From CAWFZT01 sp963820415 (GTDB lineage Bacteria > Chloroflexota > Anaerolineae > Anaerolineales > Anaerolineaceae): a stretch of DNA of 64,000 bases. Below the pieces are notes generated by a model, which saw only the letters and a program-made list of their open reading frames with translations, did not search any database and was not told where the DNA came from. The stretch spans positions 496,001 to 560,000 of the forward strand of contig CAWFZT010000006.1 in assembly GCA_963820415.1 (NCBI GenBank). Direction: 5' to 3'. Made by a program: the position numbers and the translations under genes. Below are positions 16,810 to 24,775 of the stretch, piece after piece; position 1 is the first letter of the stretch; each line of letters opens with the position of its first letter.

Positions 16810-17871
16810 ATGACATTTCCCCAATTGGACACAATCAACAGCATCGTTTCTATTGTTGTTTCTTTTGTTGCATTGATTGTTTCAATTATCGCAGTAGTAT
16901 ATACAGCAAAAGCCTATTTACTTAAATCTGGTGCACATATCCGAGGTTCATGTACTATAACTTCAAGCATTTCGTGTGACGATAAATATATTAGCAATGT
17001 AATTTTGGAGAATTTGAAGGATCGAGCAGTTGTAATTTTTAAAATATATCTAAAACTGGGACACAATTACTTTATTGAGATCGAAGACTTCGAAAGCGAC
17101 CCACTGATATTAAGACCATTTGAAGTTTTTAACAAAGAATACGATCCTATTGACTTTTATAGTGTCGGAATGGGGAGAATTTTATTGAATGATCTTTTGG
17201 ATGACAAATCTGTGAAAAAACAGATTGTTCTTTCAACATCCGAAGGAAAATATATGGTAAAAGAAGAGTTAAATTATTGGGACCCCATAACCAATTTTTT
17301 TAAAAATTTCATGACAGCAATAATACGTCCAATGCGTTCTACTTACAAAGGGAAATCTTATGGCTCAAATGCAAAATTTATCGTCGAATTCAAGATGGAA
17401 GGTGGAAAGGATGAAGTAATCCCCATTTTTCCTAGAGACTATGAGGTAAAGAGGTTTAAAAATTTCAATTTAACCAAAGAAGCACTAGATTCAAAAGAAA
17501 CACTTGAGGATTATTTATACGAGAAAGTTATTGAAGGGTCATTAAATTGTGCCGATATTGAAGTTTTTGACCTAGTGAGTTGGCGTAATGAAGTTTACGA
17601 AAAAGAAAGCAAAAAAAACATTATCGCAAAGTATCAGAATTGGTTTACATACCATATTATTGGGCGAATGGCCACAATGTTTAGTAACTATCAAGTTAAG
17701 AAACGAAATAAGTCTTTGAAATCCAATAAGAGGTCCACACCGCGCGAGGTGGGCTGGATGGGCATGGTACGCCACCTTCTCGGAACCAGTCCCGAAAGCG
17801 TGATTCCGGCTAAATTTTTCCCACCAAATCCCATTCTTGCCGATAACGCCAGCCTTGGGATACTCACGTAA
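16810..17871 (+). CDS. AT-rich membrane-anchored hypothetical protein with odd C-terminus
   Basis: A 353-residue protein with one N-terminal transmembrane segment (about 12-33, SIVSIVVSFVALIVSIIAVVY) and a large charged soluble part. I do not recognise a family; the layout resembles proteins often found in mobile islands. The gene is strongly AT-rich up to about base 17735. The last 45 codons (PREVGWMGMVRHLLGTSPES onward) are abruptly GC-rich, as if the native 3' end had been replaced by unrelated DNA and translation runs on into it. The stop and the next gene's start are 23 bases apart. Confidence 0.55.
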   Translation: MTFPQLDTINSIVSIVVSFVALIVSIIAVVYTAKAYLLKSGAHIRGSCTITSSISCDDKYISNVILENLKDRAVVIFKIYLKLGHNYFIEIEDFESDPLILRPFEVFNKEYDPIDFYSVGMGRILLNDLLDDKSVKKQIVLSTSEGKYMVKEELNYWDPITNFFKNFMTAIIRPMRSTYKGKSYGSNAKFIVEFKMEGGKDEVIPIFPRDYEVKRFKNFNLTKEALDSKETLEDYLYEKVIEGSLNCADIEVFDLVSWRNEVYEKESKKNIIAKYQNWFTYHIIGRMATMFSNYQVKKRNKSLKSNKRSTPREVGWMGMVRHLLGTSPESVIPAKFFPPNPILADNASLGILT

Positions 17872-17893
17872 GAAAGAAGAATCCTTTAATTTG

Positions 17894-18511
17894 ATGTCAG
17901 CATCATCCCAATTTGTTTTATCAGTTGAAAACTCGAAACTCTTTTTTTGCCAGGTAGAACTTCATTTTGATGTCGAAGTAACTACTGATGTATTCAGTTT
18001 CAAGAATAATAAGACTCTTGCTGAAACCTTAAAAGGCTCGAAATATTTCAAACTAAATCAAGAAGTGCAACGATATCACTATACAAGCCTCAATCAACCT
18101 TTGGGAGATTTTTTACTTGGCTTGAAAAGGAAAAATAACCCTTTTTATCGAAAGTTTTTGAACCAATATGGTGATAAAACCTATTGCTCTTTTTATATTG
18201 ATGATACCGAAAATATTACAGCCAAAGGTTTATATGCTTATTCAATGGATGGTCAAATAAAATATATAGGGCGATGTTTTGATAACTTTCGAAAACGCAT
18301 AAATCAGGGATATGGACATATTCATCCGAAAAACTGCTACATTGATGGACAATCAACGAATTGCCATCTCAATTCCTTGATAATGCCTGTTCGTGATAGG
18401 ATACTCCTATATATTTGTAAGTTATCTAACGAAAGCCATATAAAAATTCTTGAAGTAAAGCTTATCCAACAACTAAACCCCGAATGGAATATTGTTTTGA
18501 AAACACATTAG
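17894..18511 (+). CDS. GIY-YIG-domain protein
   Basis: A 205-residue protein. The C-terminal half (about 110-205) has the GIY-YIG nuclease motif as GLYAYSMDGQIKYIGR, then a conserved Arg in FRKRINQGYGHIHPKNC and a Glu in ILEVKLIQQLNPEWN, which matches the catalytic set of the family. The first 110 residues are unlike anything I know and may bind DNA or a partner. Such stand-alone GIY-YIG proteins occur in mobile islands and restriction or repair settings. I start at 17894, since the alternative at 17837 lies in the GC-rich tail of the previous gene. Very AT-rich, hence foreign. Confidence 0.7.
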   Translation: MSASSQFVLSVENSKLFFCQVELHFDVEVTTDVFSFKNNKTLAETLKGSKYFKLNQEVQRYHYTSLNQPLGDFLLGLKRKNNPFYRKFLNQYGDKTYCSFYIDDTENITAKGLYAYSMDGQIKYIGRCFDNFRKRINQGYGHIHPKNCYIDGQSTNCHLNSLIMPVRDRILLYICKLSNESHIKILEVKLIQQLNPEWNIVLKTH

Positions 18512-18691
18512 TCATGATGGTTGGCTATTGTGTAATTATTAATAAGATAAGTGCGTTAGTATCAATGCTCAGTATTAGCCAGGTATTGAACAATGGGTTT
18601 CTTACCCCTAATTATGAACTCAAATCCATCAATCCGCTCACTGAAGGCGTTAGACTATCAACCTCACTCACTCCGAACGGACCGAGATAGA
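18512..18691. other. Gap before repeat copy E
   Basis: I see no gene here. A GTTAGAC at 18649-18655 fits the integron core consensus, but no partner R'' box or stem is visible, so I do not call an attC. Confidence 0.4.
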
Positions 18692-18784
18692 TAAACGGTT
18701 ATAAATTTTTGTGGGCGGTTCGAGCCTAATAAAAAAGGGTGTGAGTAAGAAGAAGCTCTCTCCTAAAAAGGAGGGCACATTTTG
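18692..18784 (+). repeat. DUF35-tail/terminator repeat, copy E
   Basis: The tail codes NGYKFLWAVRA followed by TAA (18727-18729). The hairpin CTCTCC/GGAGGG (18758-18775, one G-U) leads into TTTT. It divides the GIY-YIG unit from the DUF2971 unit. Confidence 0.8.
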
Positions 18785-18811
18785 ATTGCATAGATTAGGT
18801 AAGACTATAAT
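18782..18811 (+). promoter_or_regulatory. Promoter-like sequence after copy E
   Basis: TTGATT (18782-18787), 18 bases and TATAAT (18806-18811), again overlapping the terminator T-run. The stretch TTAGGTAAGACTATAATGAAC aligns with the one after copy D. It lies 83 bases before the DUF2971 gene. Confidence 0.5.
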
Positions 18812-18893
18812 GAACAGAAATGGTGAGGTAAAAATTTCCTCAAATACAGTTTATAAAGAAATAGTGCTGAAGAATCAGTAGAAAGGTTCATTT

Positions 18894-19556
18894 ATGCGCG
18901 TTTACCACTTTATTAACAAAGAATTTAGAATAGAGGATTTGCAAAAACGGCGTCTCAAGAAAGCTACACTTAATGAACTGAATGACCCGTTCGAACTATT
19001 TGGAATCAATCTTTCTGATAAAGCGCTTCGTAAAACATTCAGAAAAATCAAAGATGAACTCTCATATACAGATGGCTTATTGTGTTTTAGTCGTGGCTGG
19101 CGAAATCCGGTTCAATGGAGCCACTATGCTGAAAAACATCAAGGTCTATGCTTAGGATTCGACGTACCTGACGGTTTTCTTAAACAAGTCAGTTACTCAT
19201 ACTCGCGAAAGTACCTGATAAAGGAAATAGAGCAGAGTCTCCTAAATAATCAGCTTGATCTTGAAACCATAAGAAAATTCTTGCTCACTAAATACGCTCA
19301 TTGGCGGTACGAGAACGAAGTGAGATGGATTGTCAAACTTGGGAAGAAAGATCCAGAAAAGTGTAAGTACTTCGTAGACTTCTCTAACGATCTGAAACTT
19401 GCCCAAGTTATTGTGGGCGCCAAATCAACACTCACCAGAATAGAGATATGTAACGCACTTGGTGACCTTATGCCACACGTCGAGACATTCAAAGCTCGCC
19501 TGGCATTTAAGACCTTCAGGGTTGTACGTCAAAGGAAACAAAAGCTTTGGCCTTGA
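18894..19556 (+). CDS. DUF2971-family protein
   Basis: A 220-residue protein of the DUF2971 family, whose members lie mostly in defence islands and mobile elements and whose biochemical role is unknown to me. Diagnostic stretches are ATLNELNDPFELFG (23-36), LLCFSRGWRNPVQWSHYA, HQGLCLGFDVP and WRYENEVRWIVKL. The start ATG at 18894 follows AGAAAGG. It forms a cargo unit with the next gene between repeat copies E and F. AT-rich compared with the surrounding chromosome. Confidence 0.8.
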   Translation: MRVYHFINKEFRIEDLQKRRLKKATLNELNDPFELFGINLSDKALRKTFRKIKDELSYTDGLLCFSRGWRNPVQWSHYAEKHQGLCLGFDVPDGFLKQVSYSYSRKYLIKEIEQSLLNNQLDLETIRKFLLTKYAHWRYENEVRWIVKLGKKDPEKCKYFVDFSNDLKLAQVIVGAKSTLTRIEICNALGDLMPHVETFKARLAFKTFRVVRQRKQKLWP

Positions 19557-19679
19557 TATAAGCTCCACCATTACCTCTGCTGCACCTAAGTGGGCTAATC
19601 ACATTTCAATAGCAACTCTTATCTAATTCGCAGAATATATTTTAGAAGTGAGGATTATATTAACAACAAGGAAAGGAGA

Positions 19680-20144
19680 ATGGAAATGAAAGACGAGGGT
19701 TGGGAACTTACTCCTGAAGGGCAAGAATTCGCAAAAGGTATGATGGGCGAAATAATGAAAATTACGGGAATGGACCGGATAATTGAGGGAGTAAAGACAA
19801 AGTTTGATTCTAAGGAATGGATTCTGGCTAAACATAAAGAGATGCAAATTGAAGTCTGGAGCATAGTAGATGACGAAACAGTCACCATTCTCGATGATGA
19901 GTTGTTATCTAATTCTCACAATAAAGATGGCAATCTCTTTCTTGCTAATGATGCTATCTTTATGTTTCTTGCCGTCCAATTGGTATCAGCGCGAGATGGC
20001 AAAGACCATGAGTTAATCCCCGCTGGTATTCGAATGAGGAAATGGCTCCAAACTTTACCTATTGATAGCGATGTAATAGATGGCAGTTGCGTTGATAAGT
20101 ACTGGCTTGGGAAAGGAATTGAGCCACCAGAGAAAGGGAGTTGA
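19680..20144 (+). CDS. Hypothetical acidic protein
   Basis: A 154-residue soluble acidic protein without recognised motifs or membrane segments. It has an excellent ribosome site (AAGGAG, six bases before the ATG at 19680) and AT-rich codon use similar to the DUF2971 gene 123 bases upstream, which it may accompany. I cannot assign a function. Confidence 0.55.
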   Translation: MEMKDEGWELTPEGQEFAKGMMGEIMKITGMDRIIEGVKTKFDSKEWILAKHKEMQIEVWSIVDDETVTILDDELLSNSHNKDGNLFLANDAIFMFLAVQLVSARDGKDHELIPAGIRMRKWLQTLPIDSDVIDGSCVDKYWLGKGIEPPEKGS

Positions 20145-20335
20145 CTTTGACACTTTCTAAATCAAAGGCGCGACCCAATATTAGATGGGGCCGATTTGAG
20201 TTATGCGGTGGCAATTCCAGCATTTGGGCACAGCTAAACGTTTCGAGTTTAATCTTACTTGACTGGATCATGGCAAACAGCTGACGTAAACATTAGATCA
20301 TTATACTTACCCACCTTTGCAAATATAGTCGAATA
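20145..20335. other. Gap before repeat copy F
   Basis: About 190 bases without a recognisable gene or RNA. Composition changes from AT-rich to intermediate. Confidence 0.4.
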
Positions 20336-20457
20336 TACAGGTATAGATTTGGGCCAGCGACCTGAGCCTGGAAAAAAGAGAATATGAAAGACACTCTCTT
20401 GGAAGTACCCAATGTCCCTTTGCAGAGCATTGTGCCCAGACAGGGAGAGTTTTTAAG
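20336..20457 (+). repeat. DUF35-tail/terminator repeat, copy F (most diverged)
   Basis: The tail codes YRYRFGPAT and then a TGA created by a change in the GGTTCGA core. The GGAAAAAAGAG spacer is kept. The terminator arms ACTCTC (20393-20398) and GAGAGT (20445-20450) with a T-run are still there, but the loop has grown to about 46 bases. It is the last copy; a GC-rich chromosomal gene remnant starts at once downstream. Confidence 0.65.
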
Positions 20458-20459
20458 TT

Positions 20460-20936
20460 ATGTGGATGAGCAGGCAGGGCGATAGATACCCAGGCATTCT
20501 TATCGCGTACCAGGTTGATTTTAGCCGGATGTACAGTAAAATCCCGGACTTTGTGGTCGAGTTCGCCCGCATCTGGAAGGCCATGCCCAAAATCGTCTTC
20601 TCTACCACCCTGGAGAAAGTCGCCTGGAATTCCAGGCTGGTCAGGGACAACGCTGCCGAAGAGGTCAGGCGGTTGAAAGCCCAGCCAGGAAAGGACCTCT
20701 CACTCGGTGGGGCCAACCTGGCCGCCACCTTCGTCAGGCTCGATTTAATCGATGAATACCAGCTTTTCCTATAGCCGGCCGTGCTGGGCCGCGGGACGCC
20801 GTTTTTCCCGGCCCTGGACAGCCAGCTCAACCTGAGACTGGTTGAAACCCACAACTTCGGCAGCGGGGTCGTGTTGCTGCGCTACCAGCGGGCAGAGGAG
20901 AAGCAGGGCTTTTCTTTACAAACCTCATATAGCTGA
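20460..20936 (+). pseudogene. RibD C-terminal/DHFR-like reductase remnant
   Basis: One frame reads FSTTLEKVAWNSRLVRDNAA, DLSLGGANLAATFVRLDLIDE, then a TAG at 20772-20774, then PAVLGRGTPFFPAL and a normal C-terminus to the TGA at 20934. This is a dihydrofolate-reductase-like protein of the RibD C-terminal family, in which GGA-LA--- and -P-(L/V)LG-G-P-F are hallmarks. Its N-terminal 40 or so residues with the start are missing where repeat copy F joins, and the TAG breaks the rest. A clear pseudogene. Confidence 0.82.
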
Positions 20937-20958
20937 GCCAAAGGGGCATTCCAGTAGC

Positions 20959-20997
20959 TTGACACCCGCCATAAATGTAATTACAATGTAATTATAA
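20959..20997 (+). promoter_or_regulatory. mazEF promoter and operator
   Basis: TTGACA (20959-20964), a 17-base spacer and TACAAT (20982-20987). The -10 box overlaps a perfect palindrome TGTAATTACA (20976-20985), followed by a second copy of the half-site, TGTAATTATA. Autorepression by MazE or MazEF is the natural reading. Confidence 0.78.
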
Positions 20998-21008
20998 AGA
21001 AAGGTGTA

Positions 21009-21272
21009 ATGATGGCCATGACGGTTCGCTCAAAAGTGGTAAAAATCGGCAATTCGCGCGGAATTCGCATCCCGCGCGCCCTTTTGGAACAAGCCGGGTT
21101 ATCCGATGAAGTGGAAATGATGGTGGAGGAGAATAAACTCATCATCCGTTCTGCCCGCCGTTATCGCCAGGGCTGGGAAGCTCAGTTCACTGCTATGGCA
21201 GAGCACGCTGATGATCGGTTGCTGGATCAAGCTCCTTCAACCCAATGGGACGAGGACGAGTGGACATGGTAG
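21009..21272 (+). CDS. mazE: MazE-family antitoxin (AbrB fold)
   Basis: An 87-residue protein. Residues 4-50 form a SpoVT/AbrB swapped-hairpin DNA-binding domain (VRSKVVKIGNSRGIRIPRAL), and the acidic tail ending DEDEWTW should wrap the toxin. It binds and silences the MazF ribonuclease and represses the operon. The toxin start overlaps its stop by seven bases. Confidence 0.9.
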   Translation: MMAMTVRSKVVKIGNSRGIRIPRALLEQAGLSDEVEMMVEENKLIIRSARRYRQGWEAQFTAMAEHADDRLLDQAPSTQWDEDEWTW

Positions 21273-21589
21273 CCAGGCGCTTCGAGGTGTATCTGGTCAA
21301 CCTGGATCCTACCCTGGGCAGGGAGATTCAAAAAACGCGCCCATGTTTGATCATTTCACCGGACGAAATGAACGATCATATCGCCACGGTAATCGTTGCC
21401 CCCATGACGACCAAAGGACGGGATTACCCAACCCGTGTCAACTGCCAGTTTGAAGGGAAAGATGGGCAGATTGTCCTGGACCAAATTCGCACTGTAGATA
21501 AGATCCGTTTAGCGAAAAAATTAGGAAAAATAACCGCCAATACCCAGAAAGAAGTTCTGGCAGTTCTCATGGAGATGTTCGCGGGATAG
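21266..21589 (+). CDS. mazF: MazF/PemK-family endoribonuclease toxin
   Basis: A 107-residue toxin with the fold-defining RRFEVYLVNLDPTLGREIQKTRPCLIIS, the catalytic Arg and Thr region in IVAPMTTKGRDYPTRV and the conserved DQIRTVDKIRL. It cleaves mRNA at short specific sequences in single strands. The ATG at 21266 lies inside the end of mazE, in keeping with translational coupling. The pair sits right after the repeat array and could stabilise it, which is inference. Confidence 0.92.
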   Translation: MVARRFEVYLVNLDPTLGREIQKTRPCLIISPDEMNDHIATVIVAPMTTKGRDYPTRVNCQFEGKDGQIVLDQIRTVDKIRLAKKLGKITANTQKEVLAVLMEMFAG

Positions 21590-21622
21590 AGTATCAGCAA
21601 CTATCACCAGGTTTGGCTTTGA

Positions 21623-22783
21623 ATGGAAGAAGCGATGGATTACACTCAGCACAATGAAGAAGTCCGCCAGGTCTGGCAGGCCTACCGGGCAGGCCATCCA
21701 ATCCACGTGCCCATGAGCCTGGTCACCGAGATGCGCTGGTACCTTCTGGATCCGCAGCTCAACCAGAAGGGCATTACCTGGGAGGCCTATCTCAACCATC
21801 CCAAAATCATGTTTGAAATGTGCCTGAAGCACGCTTATGCGGCGGCGCACCGCATCCCTTACCAGGATACCATCCTGGGCATCCCGGAAGAGGGCTGGGC
21901 CGTGGCGCCATTTTTTGCCAACATCATCGACGAAGCCTGGTTTGGTTGCGAAATTATTTACCCGGAGGGACAGGCGGCCACCACCCTGCCCCGCTTCGCC
22001 GGGGAGCATAAGTTTGAAGTCCTCGAACGCGGCATCCCTGGACCTTTCGACGGTATCCTGGGCAAGATCAGGGAGTATTATGAGCTTTTTATAGACCTGG
22101 CGGCCGGGCGGGAATTCTACGGCAAGCCAGTGAGCATCGGGCTGCCCCAGCCGTTGAGTTTCGACGGCCTCCTCACCGTTGCCAATGGACTGCGCGGCCC
22201 AGAGCTTTTTGAAGATATGCTGGCCGACGAAGAGTATTACCACTCTCTAATGGACCTGGTGACGGACGCCAGCATCCGGCGCATCAAAGCCTGGCGTGAG
22301 TTTTGCGGCGTCGATCTATGCCCACCCGGCGGAGGGATTGCGGATGACGCCATCCAGTTCATCTCCACCGCCCTTTACCGTGAGAAGGTGCTGCCCTATC
22401 ACAAGCGCTTCGTCTCCGCCTTATATGGCGAAGGTCCATTGAGCATGCACCTGTGTGGAAACGTCCAGCGCCATTTTCCGACGATCATCCGTGAGCTGAA
22501 CGTCCGCTCGTTTGACACCGGTTTCCCGATCAACTTCGACACCCTGCGCGACCAGGTGGGCGAGGGGGTGGAAATCCGGGGCGGCGTCAGGGTTCCGGAC
22601 CTGTTGAGCTGTTCTCCGGGCGAGATCTACACCAAAGCCAGGGACATATTGACCGGCGGGATCAAGCGGGGGGGGAAATTCATCATGGCGGAGGCCAACG
22701 ACCTGGCCCCATGCGTCCTGCTCGGCAACCTGGAGGCCATGTACCGGGCCACGAAAGAGTTTGGTATGTACCAGGGCGGATAA
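21623..22783 (+). CDS. Uroporphyrinogen decarboxylase-like protein (corrinoid methyltransferase type)
   Basis: A 386-residue TIM-barrel protein of the UroD superfamily. The late segment MHLCGNVQRHFPTII with the HxC-like pair resembles the zinc-binding site of MtaA/CmuA-type methyltransferases more than the heme-pathway enzyme, which has an N-terminal RQAGR motif that is absent here. It may move methyl groups from a corrinoid or demethylate a small substrate. It has no corrinoid protein gene beside it. The start is ATG 21623 with an alternative ATG at 21635. Confidence 0.75.
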   Translation: MEEAMDYTQHNEEVRQVWQAYRAGHPIHVPMSLVTEMRWYLLDPQLNQKGITWEAYLNHPKIMFEMCLKHAYAAAHRIPYQDTILGIPEEGWAVAPFFANIIDEAWFGCEIIYPEGQAATTLPRFAGEHKFEVLERGIPGPFDGILGKIREYYELFIDLAAGREFYGKPVSIGLPQPLSFDGLLTVANGLRGPELFEDMLADEEYYHSLMDLVTDASIRRIKAWREFCGVDLCPPGGGIADDAIQFISTALYREKVLPYHKRFVSALYGEGPLSMHLCGNVQRHFPTIIRELNVRSFDTGFPINFDTLRDQVGEGVEIRGGVRVPDLLSCSPGEIYTKARDILTGGIKRGGKFIMAEANDLAPCVLLGNLEAMYRATKEFGMYQGG

Positions 22784-22896
22784 TAAGAACTTGCTAACTC
22801 CTTAGAAAACCTGTTGACAGACGCAGGTTGTGTTATATGATCCTATCTGGATTATTAATACCAATGAAGTATAATTCTCTGAATGAAAATACAGAA

Positions 22897-23304
22897 ATGA
22901 AAACTTTAGTTCCCTACCTTACGTTTGCCGGTAACTGCCGGCAGGCTCTTGAATTCTACAAAGAGTGCTTGAATGGAGAAATCACGGCCATTCAAACCTT
23001 CAAGGAAGCCAAAATGGAAGTAGATGACAGTTTCAAACACCGCATCATCCATGCAGAATTTAGAGCCGAAGATGTTTTTTTAATGGCATCCGATGGTAAT
23101 TCAGGATTTTTGGTGAATCCAGGAAACAATATTTCATTGACCCTAGATTTGACAGACGGAAAAGAACAAGAAAGAATATTCAAAGCCTTAGCAGAAGGTG
23201 GCGCCGTTACCATGCCCCTCCAGAAAACCTTCTGGGGAGCAACCTACGGTATGCTGACCGATCGCTACGGCATTCATTGGATGTTGAATTGCAGCAAGCC
23301 GTAA
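22897..23304 (+). CDS. VOC-superfamily protein (PhnB-like)
   Basis: A 135-residue protein of the glyoxalase/bleomycin-resistance (VOC) fold, PhnB/DUF1338-like subtype. It begins MKTLVPYLTFAGNCRQALEF, followed by the typical FYKECLNGEI, and ends TFWGATYGMLTDRYGIHWML, the two conserved ends of PhnB-like proteins. The function is unknown; these proteins may bind a metal and small ligand. No strong ribosome site is visible; ATG 22864 would add 11 residues and is possible. Confidence 0.82.
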   Translation: MKTLVPYLTFAGNCRQALEFYKECLNGEITAIQTFKEAKMEVDDSFKHRIIHAEFRAEDVFLMASDGNSGFLVNPGNNISLTLDLTDGKEQERIFKALAEGGAVTMPLQKTFWGATYGMLTDRYGIHWMLNCSKP

Positions 23305-23407
23305 GCCCGGGTAAGCGTGCGCCGTGCATCTTCAAAGCGTCCGGCGGGAATCACCATACAATATAACTGCTCTACCTTTTATCTCGCAAATTGGAAGGAG
23401 TAATACC

Positions 23408-24403
23408 ATGAGAACGATCACACTTGAAGAGCATTACGCAAGCCCGGCCTACATGGAAGGCCCGGGGAGCCAACTCAAGCAACAGGCACAGGCGGCCAAG
23501 ACCCATCCGCGCACGGAGATGGATATGGCCCGGCTCGTTGAACAACTGTGTGATCTCGACCAGCTCCGCATCGCCGATATGGATGCCGCAGGTATCGACA
23601 TGCAGGTCCTGTCGTTGAACTCTCCCGGCGTGGAGCAGCTCGACGCGCCCGAAGCAGTGACGATCGCCCGCCAGACGAACGACTGGCTCGCCCAGGCAGT
23701 CCAGCGCCATCCGGATCGTTTCGCCGGGTTTGCCGTCCTGCCGACCTCCGCTCCAGGCGCTGCCGCTGACGAACTGGAGCGCACGGTCCGTGAATTTGGC
23801 TTTAAGGGAGCCGCCATCAACGGCCACACCCATGGCCGCTACCTCGACGATGCCTTCTTCTGGCCGATTCTGGAACGCGCCGAAGCGCTCCAGGTCCCAA
23901 TCTGCATCCATCCAACCATGCCTCCGCAGCCGGTAATCGAGGCTTACTACGTGGGCAACTTCGCCGCAGAGGTGACGAGAATGCTGGCGATGGCGGGCTG
24001 GGGTTGGCACATCGAAACGGCGGTCCACGTCCTGCGCCTCATCCTCAGCGGCGCATTTGACCGGTATCCGAGCTTGCAGCTCATCATCGGCCACCTGGGC
24101 GAGGGGCTGGCGTCCATGATGTCCAGAATCGATCACACTCTGCCTGCGCAAGTAACGAAACTGAAGCGCCCGGTCAGGGCTTACCTGAGCGAGAACATCC
24201 ACTACACCTTCAGCGGCTTCAACTACACCGCCCCATTCCTCGACCTGCTGCTTAACGTGGGAGTTGACCAGATCATGTTTTCAGCCGACTATCCCTACGC
24301 ATCCATGGCCCAGGCGCGCGCTTTCCTGGATCAACTCCCGGTGAGCCCCGCCGACAAAGAGCGGATTGCGCACGGCAACGCAGAGCGCCTTCTGCGACTG
24401 TGA
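23408..24403 (+). CDS. Amidohydrolase, gamma-resorcylate decarboxylase-like
   Basis: A 331-residue amidohydrolase-2 protein. The N-terminal ITLEEHYA gives the Glu7-x-His9 metal ligands of the gamma-resorcylate (2,6-dihydroxybenzoate) decarboxylase group instead of the more usual HxH. Others are the His in ICIHPTMPP, the catalytic His in IIGHLGEGLASMMSRIDH and the Asp in FSADYPYASM. ETAVHVLRLILSGAFDRYP is typical of that group. It probably decarboxylates a hydroxylated aromatic acid without a redox cofactor. The ATG at 23408 follows GGAAGGAG at 23393-23400. It appears to be a single-gene unit. Confidence 0.85.
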   Translation: MRTITLEEHYASPAYMEGPGSQLKQQAQAAKTHPRTEMDMARLVEQLCDLDQLRIADMDAAGIDMQVLSLNSPGVEQLDAPEAVTIARQTNDWLAQAVQRHPDRFAGFAVLPTSAPGAAADELERTVREFGFKGAAINGHTHGRYLDDAFFWPILERAEALQVPICIHPTMPPQPVIEAYYVGNFAAEVTRMLAMAGWGWHIETAVHVLRLILSGAFDRYPSLQLIIGHLGEGLASMMSRIDHTLPAQVTKLKRPVRAYLSENIHYTFSGFNYTAPFLDLLLNVGVDQIMFSADYPYASMAQARAFLDQLPVSPADKERIAHGNAERLLRL

Positions 24404-24711
24404 CCGGCGGGATGGCCTTGTAAAACAAATTGAAATCATGGCCTGATCCTTTGCAAATTGGCTCGACCGCAAGTGCATTTGCCAGGAGAGAACGACGTCC
24501 CTCTGATGAGGGAAGGAAGCAGGAACTGAACGACAGACGCTTGAACTGAATCAGGATTTTTACAAGTGGGGTTGACGTAACAATGCATGAATTTACGACC
24601 AACGACAGGACTGCAGTTAACAACCTGCGCCTGGCGCATTTGGTGATCTTTGATTGGCTCGACCGCTCTTCGGGAATGAGCCTGGCGATGTGCGCCTGCC
24701 TGTTGAAGGAT
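24404..24711. other. Gene-free stretch with a short direct repeat
   Basis: I see no gene in this stretch of about 300 bases. The 14-mer ATTGGCTCGACCGC occurs twice, at 24457-24470 and 24653-24666. Its meaning is unclear. Confidence 0.45.
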
Positions 24712-24751
24712 AAGAAAACACCACCCGGATAGTGTTTGCCCGGGAGGTGTT
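24712..24751 (-). terminator. Terminator of the cold-shock protein gene
   Basis: The arms at 24717-24728 and 24740-24751 pair at 11 of 12 positions. On the minus strand the stem is followed by a TTTTC run. It lies 25 bases beyond the cold-shock gene's stop. Confidence 0.8.
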
Positions 24752-24775
24752 CGTTTTCGTCGAGAAATGGTTGGG

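Noticed and set aside
18649..18655. GTTAGAC, fitting the integron core consensus, before repeat copy E
   Set aside because: No R'' partner box (GTCTAAC) or attC-like stem could be found within 150 bases upstream, so a chance match is likely.
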